Below are positions 31,369-39,810 of a stretch of DNA of 51,384 bases, in pieces; position 1 is the stretch's first letter; the number at the start of each line of letters is the position of its first letter. The notes beneath the pieces are model-generated. The model made no database searches, had not been told where the DNA came from, and saw only the letters and a program-made list of their open reading frames with translations. Source of the DNA: Legionella drancourtii LLAP12 (lineage in GTDB: Bacteria; Pseudomonadota; Gammaproteobacteria; Legionellales; Legionellaceae). The position numbers and the translations under genes were made by a program. The DNA lies in the NCBI RefSeq assembly GCF_000162755.2, contig NZ_JH413822.1, positions 132,433 through 183,816 of the forward strand, written 5' to 3'.

Positions 31369-33254
31369 CACTGAACAAACCCAATAAAGCCATTGGCCCT
31401 CAAGTGAGACAAAAGCCTAATCAGCGGTTTAACCTGCCGCTGATTGGCTTGGCCTTGCTGTCTGTGATAGTCAGCCTGCAAATAGGCACCCAATATTTGG
31501 CCTGGAAATTTCATTACCACGTAAATTTAGGCTTTTCGCTTGCCCATGTTTATCTGCCTTGGCAGCTTTTTTTATGGAATTTTAAATATCACCAATACTA
31601 CCCGGATTATTTTAACGCCGCATTTGGCATCGTGGTGATGAGCACAAGCCTTTTTTTGATGATGGTGATTCTTGTCAGTCAACAACTTAAAAAAGGTGAA
31701 ATCAGCGAATACCTGCATGGTTCAGCGAGATGGGCCAATATGGAGGATTTAAAAAATGCCAGCCTTATTGGCCATGACGAAGGGGTCTATGTTGGGGCAT
31801 TTGAAGATGAACAGGGCGAGATTCATTATCTGCGCCACAATGGCCCAGAGCATATCTTAACCTATGCTCCCACCCGCTCTGGCAAAGGGGTGGGGCTTGT
31901 GATTCCCACCCTGTTATCCTGGAAGTATTCCTGTGTTATTACCGACTTAAAGGGCGAGCTGTGGGCAATGACTGCCGGGTGGAGACAACAATATGCCAAC
32001 AACAAAGTCATCCGTTTTGAACCAGCGACATTAAAAGGCTCAGCCCGCTGGAATCCGTTAGATGAAATCCGGGTAGGCACGGAATCAGAGGTGGGTGATG
32101 TGCAAAATCTCGCAACACTGGTAGTTGACCCTGACGGCAAAGGTCTGGAAACCCACTGGCAGAAAACCTCGCAAGCCCTTCTGGTCGGCTTTATTTTACA
32201 TGCGATTTACAAGCTAAAAAATCAGGGAGAGCCCGCCACCTTTCCCAACATCGACCACATGCTGGTTGACCCCAATACCAATATTGCTGATTTACTCATC
32301 GAAATGACGCAATACCCGCATATCGAAGGCAAGACCCATCCGGTTATCTCTGCCTCTGCCCGCGATATGATAGACAGGCCTGAGGAAGAAGCCGGTTCAG
32401 TCTTATCGACTTTGAAATCCTATTTGGCTTTATACCGTGATCCGGTGGTCGCTTTTAATGTCTCTGATTCGGATTTTTGTATCCGCGATTTGATGAACCA
32501 TGAAAGCCCGGTGAGTCTTTATATAGTGACCCAACCCAACGACAAGGCCAGACTACAACCCTTGGTTCGGGTTATGATTAATATGATAGTGCGTCTATTG
32601 GCAGACAGGATGGAGTTTGAGCGTGTGCCTGACGATAAGGGGCTTTCTTATGTGAGGGCGAAACGAACTTATAAACATCGACTGCTCTGCATGATTGATG
32701 AGTTTCCAAGCCTGGGTAAACTCGATATTTTGCAAGAGTCCTTAGCTTTTGTTGCCGGGTACGGCCTTAAATTTTATTTAATCTGTCAGGACATCAATCA
32801 GCTGAAAAGCCGTGAGCGGGGTTATGGCCAGGATGAAACCATTACATCCAATTGCCACATCCAAAATGCCTACCCGCCAAACCGGGTGGAAACTGCCGAG
32901 CATTTATCCAAGCTGACGGGGCAAACCACCATCGTTAAAGAACACATCACTACCAGCGGCAAACGCATTTCAACATTTCTCTCGCAAATATCTAAAACCA
33001 TCCAGGAAGTATCAAGACCATTATTAACAGTCGATGAGTGTTTGCGCATGCCAGGACCAAAAAAGGATGCCAATGGCTTGATCACTGAGGCTGGTGATAT
33101 GGTGGTTTATGCGGCGGGCTTTCCGGCGATTTATGGCAAGCAACCCCTGTATTTTAAAGATCCGGTTTTTATCGCCCGAGCAGCCATTGAAGCCCCGAAA
33201 TTGTCCGATATCTTACGCCTGAGATTAAGCAAGGATGAGGAAATCAGACTATGA
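31365..33254 (+). CDS. traG: TraG, VirD4-type coupling protein
   Basis: A 629-residue ATPase that brings the relaxosome to the channel. Two N-terminal membrane segments (about 22-45 and 85-110) are followed by SEYLHGSARWAN, Walker A PTRSGKGVG (about residue 166) and Walker B LLCMIDEFPSLG (about 438), with CQDINQLKS and NCHIQNAYPPN nearby, all classic for TraG/VirD4. Size is close to RP4 TraG. Overlaps by 4 bp with trbL and traF. Confidence 0.93.
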   Translation: MTLNKPNKAIGPQVRQKPNQRFNLPLIGLALLSVIVSLQIGTQYLAWKFHYHVNLGFSLAHVYLPWQLFLWNFKYHQYYPDYFNAAFGIVVMSTSLFLMMVILVSQQLKKGEISEYLHGSARWANMEDLKNASLIGHDEGVYVGAFEDEQGEIHYLRHNGPEHILTYAPTRSGKGVGLVIPTLLSWKYSCVITDLKGELWAMTAGWRQQYANNKVIRFEPATLKGSARWNPLDEIRVGTESEVGDVQNLATLVVDPDGKGLETHWQKTSQALLVGFILHAIYKLKNQGEPATFPNIDHMLVDPNTNIADLLIEMTQYPHIEGKTHPVISASARDMIDRPEEEAGSVLSTLKSYLALYRDPVVAFNVSDSDFCIRDLMNHESPVSLYIVTQPNDKARLQPLVRVMINMIVRLLADRMEFERVPDDKGLSYVRAKRTYKHRLLCMIDEFPSLGKLDILQESLAFVAGYGLKFYLICQDINQLKSRERGYGQDETITSNCHIQNAYPPNRVETAEHLSKLTGQTTIVKEHITTSGKRISTFLSQISKTIQEVSRPLLTVDECLRMPGPKKDANGLITEAGDMVVYAAGFPAIYGKQPLYFKDPVFIARAAIEAPKLSDILRLRLSKDEEIRL

Positions 33255-33790
33255 AAGCATTATCTGTCTGCCTGATTAGTCTGATTGGCTTGGTCTATCT
33301 CTTAATCGCCATGGGATTTCGTATTAATCTCACCGATTCAATCCCGGTAGGCCTATATCGCATTACCCACGAGGGCGAACTCAAGAATGCCTATGTTATC
33401 TTTTGCCCTGATAACAGGCCAGCTTTCAGGCTTGGCCTTGATAGAAGCTATATAGACCATGGTCTTAACTGCGGAGGTTATGGCTATTTGATGAAAAAGG
33501 TGGTGGCCATCCCTGGTGATACCGTCGCAACAACCAAAGTCGGTGTCTTTGTAAATCAGGAGCGTATTCCTTTCTCGAAGCCGAAGTTAAAAGATGGACT
33601 AAATCGCCTCTTACCCCAATGGCATGCCACAAATTATCAACTCAGCAAAGACGAGCTGATGACCATGACCAGTCAAAGCGAATGGTCTTTTGATGGTCGC
33701 TACTACGGCCTTGTTCATACAGGGCAAATCAAGGGAATGTTAAGGCCCCTATGGGTCATCAATAAACTGGAGAAAAGTCATGATGAATAA
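33251..33790 (+). CDS. traF: TraF, pilin-maturation peptidase (S26 type)
   Basis: A 179-residue signal-peptidase-like protein with an N-terminal anchor (LISLIGLVYLLIAMGF). The catalytic Ser30 sits in TDSIPVGLYRI and the general-base Lys in LMKKVVAIPGD (82 or 83), then a downstream SFDGRYYG motif. In RP4, TraF cuts and circularises the TrbC pilin; the TrbC substrate is encoded at 22541. Placed directly after traG, as in the reverse order of the RP4 relaxase operon. Confidence 0.88.
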   Translation: MKALSVCLISLIGLVYLLIAMGFRINLTDSIPVGLYRITHEGELKNAYVIFCPDNRPAFRLGLDRSYIDHGLNCGGYGYLMKKVVAIPGDTVATTKVGVFVNQERIPFSKPKLKDGLNRLLPQWHATNYQLSKDELMTMTSQSEWSFDGRYYGLVHTGQIKGMLRPLWVINKLEKSHDE

Positions 33791-33944
33791 AAACGAACTA
33801 ATGGATGTAATTTCAGAAAAATTCGAGGATTTGGTCATCCCCGGATTTTTAGTTGAAGTCAGTCCAATTGAGGCGGACATCATGGGCGCATTTGTTGAGG
33901 ATGCACTTAGCGAAGATGAGGCTATGGAGGCAGCTTATGACTAA
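33780..33944 (+). CDS. small acidic protein at the traD/traE position
   Basis: A 54-residue ORF (ATGATG at 33780/33783) overlapping the traF stop by 11 bp and the traC start by 8 bp. The protein is acidic (VSPIEADIMGAFVEDALSED), with one short hydrophobic patch. In RP4, traE and traD lie between traF and traC, so this may be a reduced counterpart; I see no direct sequence match. The tight couplings on both sides support it as a real gene. Confidence 0.6.
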   Translation: MMNKNELMDVISEKFEDLVIPGFLVEVSPIEADIMGAFVEDALSEDEAMEAAYD

Positions 33945-36123
33945 AATACCCTACCACCAAATTGTGGCCAACCAGATTATTGAAAGTCTAAAAGGCGGAA
34001 CGGCACCCTGGCTAAAGCCTTGGGAGCCAGGGATTGGCAATGGTCAGGCTCCCTTTAATCCAGTCACTGGCAAACGGTATCGCGGCATCAATGCTCTGTA
34101 TTTGATGCTCAATCAAAGCGATGACAATCGCTGGCTGACCTACAAACAGGCGCAAAGCATTGATGCGCAGGTGCGAAAAGGTGAGAAAGGCACCAACATT
34201 CAATACTGGAAATTTAACGAGGAACGAGTCAAAGAAGATGAGACTGGACGCCCTGTGCTGGATGAGCAGGGCAATTCAGTCAAAATTCAAGCCAGTCTTG
34301 AAAGACCTCAGGTCTTTTATGCAACGGTTTTCCACGCCTCACAAATTGAGAATATGCCTACCCTTGTAACAAAAGAGCCGGAATGGTCTATGGTGGAAAA
34401 AGCAGAAAAACTATTGCTGCAATCCGGTGCTGCCATTTTTCATTCTGAATCAGACAAAGCCTTTTACATACTTTCGAGCGATAGTATTCACCTGCCGCCC
34501 AAAGAACAATTCAAATCTGCTGCCAATTATTATGCCACAGCACTGCATGAACTTGGTCATTGGAGCGGCCATCCTTCAAGGCTTGACAGGGATCTGGGGC
34601 ATCCCTTTGGCAGTGAGGCCTATGCCAAGGAAGAACTTAGAGCAGAAATTGCCAGCATGTTATTAGGGGCTGAACTCGGCATTGGTCATGACCCATCACA
34701 ACATACTGCCTATATTAAGTCATGGATTCGGGTTTTGGAGGATGATCCCCTCGAAATTTTCAGAGCCTCTGCAGACGCGGAAAAGATTGTCCATCACATC
34801 TGTGCTCTTGATCAAGTTCAGGAAATCCAGCAGGCACAGCCCATAGAAATCAGGGAAGACAGAACTATTGAGGGAAGAGTTATGGAAAATGAACAACTCA
34901 TCACTGAAAAGACTTGGTTAGGAATTCCCTTCAAAGACAAAGAGATAGCCAAAGCCCTGACAGGAAAACTGCCTGATGGCACAGCCGCCATCGCCTGGGA
35001 TATAGCCCAAAAATGCTGGTATGCAAACCCGGGTGTTCCTTTAGATAAAATCAAGCCATGGTTACCCAATCCACAAGCATTGGCCCAAGACAAAGCCATC
35101 TCCCCAGAAGATGAATTCAAAGAGGCACTGAGTAGCATGGGGGCAATTGTCTCAGGCAAACACCCTGTCATGGACAGCAAGCCGCACCGAATCGAAATGG
35201 ATGGGGATAAACAGGGTGAAAAGGCTGGATTCTATGTGGCTCATTTAGACGGTATGCCGGCTGGCTACATCAAAAACAACCGTACCGGGGAAGAGCTGAA
35301 ATGGAAAAGCAAAGGCTATGTTTTGACTGATGAACAAAGGTTGGCGCTCAAGTCTCAAGCCCTACAAAATCAAAGAAATCGCGAGCTTGAGATTGAAGAG
35401 TTGCAAAGAAGTACGTCGATTATGCTCAAGAAAAAACTATCCCTAATGAATGAGATAAACGAACCAACCCCCTATTTGAAAGCAAAAGGAATACAGGTTC
35501 ATTCTGGCGTTTACACTGATGAAACCAACAATTTAACCTGCGTTCCTGCCATCGATACTGAAGGATCCATTTGGACGGTTCAATATATCGCCGATGATGG
35601 CACTAAGCGCTTTGCAAAAAATTCGAGAAAAGAAGGTTGTTTTCATGTCTTGGGCGGGCTGGATAAACTGGCCAATACCCCTGTAATTATCATCGCCGAA
35701 GGCTATGCCACTGCCGCAACAATAAAAGAAGCAACAGCGCTACCAGCCGTTGTTTCAGCCTTTGATTCAGGCAATCTTAAATCAGTCGCCAAATCCTTGC
35801 ATGAAAAATATCCACATATCCCGATAATGATCGCTGCCGATGATGACAAACATCTTGAGCTAAGCAAGGGCATGAATCCGGGCAAGGAAAAGGCCACAGA
35901 AGCCGCCATGGCCGTCAATGGCATGATTATCTTGCCAACTTTTGCACCCAATGAACAGTCTGAAAATCCCAGAAAATTTAGCGATTTTAATGACATGGCC
36001 AAGAATAGTAGCCTGGGCGTGGAGGGCGTTAAGCGACAGTTTAAGTCGAAAATAGAAAAGTTCATAAAAAAGCATAATCAACCACGCTATTCAAAGCAAG
36101 GTAATGTTGTTCACATCGCTTAA
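33937..36123 (+). CDS. traC: TraC-type primase with ArdC N-terminal, DUF5710 and Toprim domains
   Basis: A 728-residue protein. Residues 1-130 are the ArdC ssDNA-binding domain (YHQIVANQIIESLKGGTAPW, FNPVTGKRYRGIN). A zincin-like metallopeptidase follows with HELGH (about 205) and ELRAEIASMLL. Around 325-375 is a DUF5710-like unit (LGIPFKDKEIAKAL ... KCWYANPGVPL). Residues about 490-660 hold a Toprim primase domain: PVIIIAEGYATAAT with the catalytic Glu and IMIAADDD with the metal-binding Asp residues. RP4 TraC primes the incoming strand and is itself sent to the recipient; the ArdC part may protect ssDNA. ATG 33937 follows GGAGG. Confidence 0.88.
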   Translation: MTKIPYHQIVANQIIESLKGGTAPWLKPWEPGIGNGQAPFNPVTGKRYRGINALYLMLNQSDDNRWLTYKQAQSIDAQVRKGEKGTNIQYWKFNEERVKEDETGRPVLDEQGNSVKIQASLERPQVFYATVFHASQIENMPTLVTKEPEWSMVEKAEKLLLQSGAAIFHSESDKAFYILSSDSIHLPPKEQFKSAANYYATALHELGHWSGHPSRLDRDLGHPFGSEAYAKEELRAEIASMLLGAELGIGHDPSQHTAYIKSWIRVLEDDPLEIFRASADAEKIVHHICALDQVQEIQQAQPIEIREDRTIEGRVMENEQLITEKTWLGIPFKDKEIAKALTGKLPDGTAAIAWDIAQKCWYANPGVPLDKIKPWLPNPQALAQDKAISPEDEFKEALSSMGAIVSGKHPVMDSKPHRIEMDGDKQGEKAGFYVAHLDGMPAGYIKNNRTGEELKWKSKGYVLTDEQRLALKSQALQNQRNRELEIEELQRSTSIMLKKKLSLMNEINEPTPYLKAKGIQVHSGVYTDETNNLTCVPAIDTEGSIWTVQYIADDGTKRFAKNSRKEGCFHVLGGLDKLANTPVIIIAEGYATAATIKEATALPAVVSAFDSGNLKSVAKSLHEKYPHIPIMIAADDDKHLELSKGMNPGKEKATEAAMAVNGMIILPTFAPNEQSENPRKFSDFNDMAKNSSLGVEGVKRQFKSKIEKFIKKHNQPRYSKQGNVVHIA

Positions 36124-36164
36124 AACCAATCGGTAATGATATACTAACGGCTTTGATGCTTTTA

Positions 36165-36206
36165 CAATAAGTTGCAACATCTCATTCCGCAATAAGATTT
36201 TGCAAC
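36165..36206. repeat. direct repeat CAATAAG + TTGCAAC in the traC/mazG gap
   Basis: CAATAAG-TTGCAAC at 36165-36178 recurs as CAATAAG-ATT-TTGCAAC at 36190-36206. The gap (36124-36249) otherwise holds no ORF. Paired half-sites at 25-28 bp could bind a regulator of the following gene. Confidence 0.3.
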
Positions 36207-36249
36207 GCTGGATGCATTGGCTGATGTTTTTTTGGAGTATAGCTAATCT

Positions 36250-36846
36250 ATGAAGAAAACCATTTTTGATGATGTTGATAATTTAGAAAAAGAAGCCGTT
36301 CTTTTTGGCCTACAATGGGAAACCAAAGCTCAAATCATGGCGCAAATTCGCAACGAGTGTCTGGAAATTGAAGAACATCTGGAGGCAAAGGACAAAAGAG
36401 ATGCCTTGCAGGATGAAATAGGTGATTTAATGCACGCAGTATTTTCCTTATGCACTTATTGTAACTTTGATACCGAGCTTACCCTGCGAAAAAGCCTGAA
36501 TAAATTTGAATATCGGTTAAATGCCATGAAGGTCATTGCTAAAGAGCAGGGTTTGGATAATTTACAGGGCAAATCATTTGATGAGTTGATGCGCTACTGG
36601 GATTTAGCAAAAAAAAGAACTATGATTCCAGAAAATGCAGGTGTTCATGGGACCAAAAAAGCGCTCCAGTTATGGGAAAAGGTAAAACAGAAAGAGTTGA
36701 TTTTAAATAATGTTTGGTGTGGTCAATGCAGTGGGGTATGCAGAATGATATCCCCTGTGGCCATAGAAAGTGGCAGAACAATTACGCTTGAAGGCGAGTG
36801 TGCAACATGTGGTTCCAAGGTTGCTAGATATCTGGATGAAGCATGA
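36250..36846 (+). CDS. MazG-like pyrophosphohydrolase fold fused to a zinc ribbon
   Basis: A 198-residue protein. Residues about 25-70 carry the MazG metal site ExxE...ExxD: Glu36/Glu39 (NECLEIEE) and Glu56/Asp59 (DEIGDLMHA), in all-alpha context. The C-terminal 45 residues contain CGQC and CATC pairs, a zinc-ribbon arrangement. MazG enzymes hydrolyse NTPs or dNTPs to monophosphates. The gene has its own 126-bp upstream gap and converges with traI/traH. RP4 has no equivalent at this place; the zinc ribbon may add nucleic-acid or protein binding. Role in transfer is unknown. Confidence 0.7.
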   Translation: MKKTIFDDVDNLEKEAVLFGLQWETKAQIMAQIRNECLEIEEHLEAKDKRDALQDEIGDLMHAVFSLCTYCNFDTELTLRKSLNKFEYRLNAMKVIAKEQGLDNLQGKSFDELMRYWDLAKKRTMIPENAGVHGTKKALQLWEKVKQKELILNNVWCGQCSGVCRMISPVAIESGRTITLEGECATCGSKVARYLDEA

Positions 36847-36883
36847 AATATAATGATGCAACTACCCACCTCAGAGGAACTAT

Positions 36884-37180
36884 TTAGCCTAAAAAATTAC
36901 CATCGCACATGGTTATCAGGTTTGACTCTTTTGCGCTCCAGCTTATCAGGTGCATTATCCTGCAATAGCACTTCACCTCTTGCGGTGAGCTGAACCACAT
37001 CGAGTTGGGACAGGTCTCGCAGGCCGTTTTGATTTTCGGCCGGCGTGCCGCAGCAAGTGCGGTAAGGGTTGGGCTTTGTTCTTGTTTTCCCCCACTGTCT
37101 TCGGCCTCCTGTTCTAGCAGCTTCATCGTTTCCAGAAGTTCCTCTTCCATTACCATATCGGTTTCGTCTTGCATGTTCAT
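36884..37180 (-). CDS. traH: TraH-like protein nested in the 3' end of traI
   Basis: A 98-residue ORF in a different frame inside the last 300 bp of traI, ending 13 bp beyond it. It has an acidic N-terminus (MVMEEELLETMKLLEQEAED) and a Cys-rich C-terminal unit (CETCPNSMWF, KCYCRIMHLISW, MCDG). RP4 traH is likewise contained within traI and encodes an acidic relaxosome-stabilising protein. The ordered Cys/Trp pattern looks like a folded protein rather than a shadow, while the traI frame also seems natural here. No strong ribosome site is apparent, so I keep confidence moderate. Confidence 0.5.
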   Translation of the reverse strand: MNMQDETDMVMEEELLETMKLLEQEAEDSGGKQEQSPTLTALAAARRPKIKTACETCPNSMWFSSPQEVKCYCRIMHLISWSAKESNLITMCDGNFLG

Positions 37181-38720
37181 TGTTGGTCTCCTGTTTCAAT
37201 TTGGTTCGTTGGGCTTCAATATCTGGATCAGCGAAGGTGATTGGGATGTTATGTTGAATCACTATTTGCAGGATAATTTTTTTAAATAGCGGCGAGCCAT
37301 TTACCCGAATACAGTTGCCATATTGCCGCTGCGCCATTTCCAAGGCTTTTATTAATGTTTCAATCGAACCGCCTTTAGAAATTTTGACCTCATGGCCATT
37401 ATTTCTGATGACGGCCTTATCAATTTTGTATATCTCTGTGCCTTCTTTGGTGATCGAGTCAAGGATATTGAGATCGGTTGGGGATGTATCTGCTCTGCCC
37501 CCGGACAGAGAGTATTTGCCTTTGTTCTTTCGATTTTGAAAACGCAGTGCGGTTAAAGCATCCAGATCCCCAGTCTCTGCCTTATACCTCAACCAATCAG
37601 CCCAGGTTCGATTCTGATGCCGGTTAATCTGGTTTTGGCGCTGGGTGGAATAGTTGTTGCGAATTCTCTCAATCTCATCCAGGAGGGTCTTGCTGATTTG
37701 CCCATACAGAAGTTTTTTTTGAATGATCGGCATTTTCATCAATTTCAAGGCCTTTCTTTTTAGCCTGGCTCGTTTTTTGGCTTTTTCAATGGAACCAGCC
37801 TTAGTTCTACGTAGTGTTTTGAGCTTGTCTGCAAGGATGATTTTGTTCTTAAGCCTTTCATCACGATAACGGGCATACAGCTCGGAATTGAACATAGTCT
37901 TACTAAGTGGTTCATAGCGATAAGTATTTTTTGAACCGACCTCAATCTGAAATGAGGCAGGTGTAAATTCCCCCAGTTTGGACAGTAGGTTCTTTTTGGA
38001 AAAATTGCGGGAAACGGAACTGGCTTTAACCATTAGCCCCTTCTTGTCACAGAAAACAAATCCATTGGCTCTGAGCTTAATTGCCAACTCATGCGCTGCC
38101 AGTGTTTGGTGAAGCTCATTCCAGCTGCTGGCCGCCTCTAGTTGATCCTTACAATGGCGTTTCATCCAGTTAATCAAGCTTTCAATACCAGAATGCTGCT
38201 CCATATCATCGGCTAAATTTTCAGACCGTCCCTTTCGTGATTGATGATTGGTTATTTCCAGTCCATACTCAATTTCCAATTGGGTTGCCACCTCCGCAAA
38301 AATTTTATAAACCCTGTATGGCTCAATCATGTTGAGGGTTTTGGGGTGGATTTTATTGATGGCGACATGGATATGAAGATTATCCGTATCATGATGGACG
38401 GTGCTGATTCTCTGGTGCTCTTTAAGCCCAATAGAGGAGACAACCCGGTCTTCGATAATGTTCAACAGTTTATCAGACAGGATCTCTCTCGGGGCAAAAG
38501 AGATCAATAAATGATAAGTTTTATCCGCTGTAGCCCGTTGATTTTTGGCTTGAGTTGCTAAGACTTCCTGAACCGCCCAAGTGGGATCGATACTGTTACA
38601 ATTGGATAAGCTAATCTTTCCCACCCGTTCCTGTTTATCCTGGGGATTGGTGATGTATTGGACCAGGCCTGAAAAGCTGCTAAGTCGTGCGGTTTTCATT
38701 GGGATATGGCGAACAATCAT
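36897..38720 (-). CDS. traI: TraI, MOB-P relaxase
   Basis: A 607-residue relaxase that nicks oriT and stays covalently bound to the 5' end. The three RP4 TraI active-site motifs are at the same residue numbers: Tyr22 (SGLVQYITN), Ser74 (LLISFAPRE) and the motif III histidines His116/His118 (HHDTDNLHIH, 109-118). A basic middle region and a helical linker follow; the tail encodes traH in another frame. Shorter than RP4 TraI (about 730). Its start overlaps traJ by 4 bp, and transcription runs away from oriT. Confidence 0.93.
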   Translation of the reverse strand: MIVRHIPMKTARLSSFSGLVQYITNPQDKQERVGKISLSNCNSIDPTWAVQEVLATQAKNQRATADKTYHLLISFAPREILSDKLLNIIEDRVVSSIGLKEHQRISTVHHDTDNLHIHVAINKIHPKTLNMIEPYRVYKIFAEVATQLEIEYGLEITNHQSRKGRSENLADDMEQHSGIESLINWMKRHCKDQLEAASSWNELHQTLAAHELAIKLRANGFVFCDKKGLMVKASSVSRNFSKKNLLSKLGEFTPASFQIEVGSKNTYRYEPLSKTMFNSELYARYRDERLKNKIILADKLKTLRRTKAGSIEKAKKRARLKRKALKLMKMPIIQKKLLYGQISKTLLDEIERIRNNYSTQRQNQINRHQNRTWADWLRYKAETGDLDALTALRFQNRKNKGKYSLSGGRADTSPTDLNILDSITKEGTEIYKIDKAVIRNNGHEVKISKGGSIETLIKALEMAQRQYGNCIRVNGSPLFKKIILQIVIQHNIPITFADPDIEAQRTKLKQETNNEHARRNRYGNGRGTSGNDEAARTGGRRQWGKTRTKPNPYRTCCGTPAENQNGLRDLSQLDVVQLTARGEVLLQDNAPDKLERKRVKPDNHVRW

Positions 38721-39070
38721 AGCTTTTTCACCACCTGCAACATTGTCTCCTGCAAGATCCGAATTTTATTTAACAGGGTCATTATCGTGGCATGGTCAAA
38801 ATGCGCGACGCGCTTATCTTGGGTCAACCAAAGTTTTAACAGTCCACCAAGTCTGCCGACATCTGCATTGATTTTGGCAAGCTGGATTACATGGTCTTTA
38901 TCAATTGCACTTTGCAGCTGGTACCCAAGACTTATACGTCTTAGGTATTCCGCAATAGACAAACCGGCATTAGCCGCATTGGCTTTAATTTGCGATTCTT
39001 CATTGGGAAGAACAGGAACACGAAGGTGACGCCCATTTTTTCTGGTGGGGGATTTAGTTTTATCGTCCAT
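38717..39070 (-). CDS. traJ: TraJ, oriT-binding relaxosome protein
   Basis: A 117-residue small basic protein with a ribbon-helix-helix-like N-terminal half (LRVPVLPNEESQIKANAANA then GLSIAEYLRRISLG) and an MobC-like C-terminal helix pair (INADVGRLGGLLKLWL). TraJ binds the inverted repeat beside nic and recruits TraI. The oriT inverted repeat lies about 110 bp upstream of its start. It is the first gene of the leftward relaxase operon. Confidence 0.88.
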   Translation of the reverse strand: MDDKTKSPTRKNGRHLRVPVLPNEESQIKANAANAGLSIAEYLRRISLGYQLQSAIDKDHVIQLAKINADVGRLGGLLKLWLTQDKRVAHFDHATIMTLLNKIRILQETMLQVVKKL

Positions 39071-39140
39071 AAGGATGCTGACCTCTTAAATAAAGTGGTT
39101 ATGCAATCCTTTGGGTATCTGGTTATGACCTCAAATCACT

Positions 39141-39235
39141 GGATTCCCGTTGAGCACCGAAGGTGCGAATAAGGCTAAGTGAAGTTTGGTAGCCAGCTTG
39201 CTGGTTAGCTAACTTCACCTATCTTGCCCAGTGTT
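39141..39235 (+). other. oriT: oriT with RP4-like nic region
   Basis: Between the divergent traJ and traK genes. GGATTCCCGTTGAGCACCG and AGGTGCGAATAAGG (39141-39174) match the corresponding RP4 oriT stretch as I remember it, including a GCACC/GGTGC stem. A 19-bp imperfect inverted repeat with perfect outer arms GTGAAGTT (39179-39186) and AACTTCAC (39211-39218) precedes the nic core CCTATCTTGCCC; RP4 has CCTATCCTGCCC. By analogy nicking is on the plus strand between G39226 and C39227, so the traK side enters the recipient first. Confidence 0.88.
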
Positions 39236-39266
39236 TTAAGTTCATTTGACTTCATAATATCAGGTA

Positions 39267-39376
39267 ATTTTACGTAATTTCAAGGTTATTTCGTTAAAAC
39301 CCCTATTAATTACGGATTATTACCAATAATTACGTTAAATTACACATTTATCTTATTAAGAAGATATTTAATTACG
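39267..39376 (+). repeat. helically phased TAATTACG repeats in the oriT leading region
   Basis: Exact TAATTACG at 39307, 39327 and 39369; near matches ATTTTACG at 39267, TTATTTCG at 39286 and AAATTACA at 39337. Most spacings are 19-21 bp or a multiple, two helical turns, so the sites lie on one DNA face. In RP4 this side of oriT is an AT-rich, bent region bound by TraK. Together with oriT this accounts for most of the gene-free 39071-39465 stretch; 39377-39465 shows nothing further. Confidence 0.55.
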
Positions 39377-39465
39377 CCAAAAGGAAAGAAACTAACATAG
39401 GCTATTGCAGAGTAGCGCAATATTTCATACCATCAGAGAGAACAATAATAAATTGACGGTATGAC

Positions 39466-39810
39466 ATGGGAAACTCCCTCAGCGAACGAATCGCAGCCAA
39501 GCAGATAAAAAGGAAAGCCTCTGACAAATCTGTAAATAAAGCCGCTTTTCTCGCGCTAAAAAAAGATATAGCTTCAGCGCTAAATGACGGCTGGTCCATA
39601 AAGCTTGTCTGGGAAACCTTAGTTGAGGAAGGCAAAATCTCATTTTCATATAAAACATTTTGTGGCTATGTAGCACGTTTGATTGCTGCAGAAAAAAAGC
39701 CGTCTATGCAGGAAAACACCAAGGAAGATGAACAGGCTAAAAGTAAAGCAAAAAATGAAATTCGCGGCTTTACTTTTAATCCAAAACCCAATTTGGAGGA
39801 ACTCTTGTAA
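39466..39810 (+). CDS. traK: TraK, oriT leading-region DNA-binding protein
   Basis: A 114-residue basic protein. The N-terminus MGNSLSERIAAKQIKRKA and FLALKKDIASALNDGWSIKL followed by ISFSYKTFCGYVARLI resemble TraK; a helix-turn-helix-like centre and a lysine-rich linker are visible. RP4 TraK wraps the leading part of oriT; the phased repeats at 39267-39376 are the likely target. It starts the rightward traK-L-M leader operon; its stop overlaps traL (TAATG). Confidence 0.85.
   Translation: MGNSLSERIAAKQIKRKASDKSVNKAAFLALKKDIASALNDGWSIKLVWETLVEEGKISFSYKTFCGYVARLIAAEKKPSMQENTKEDEQAKSKAKNEIRGFTFNPKPNLEELL

Noticed and set aside
35703-36081. Two minus-strand ORFs opposite the 3' end of traC
   Set aside because: They lie wholly opposite the Toprim domain of TraC, have no recognisable motif and no start context.
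37005-37289. Plus-strand Ser-rich ORF opposite traI/traH
   Set aside because: Ser-rich runs reflect the complement of acidic and Lys codons of the nested traH frame; not a separate gene.
39071-39465. CRISPR array suspected from the regular TAATTACG spacing
   Set aside because: Repeats are only 8 bp with no unique spacers of proper length; position in the oriT leading region explains them better.
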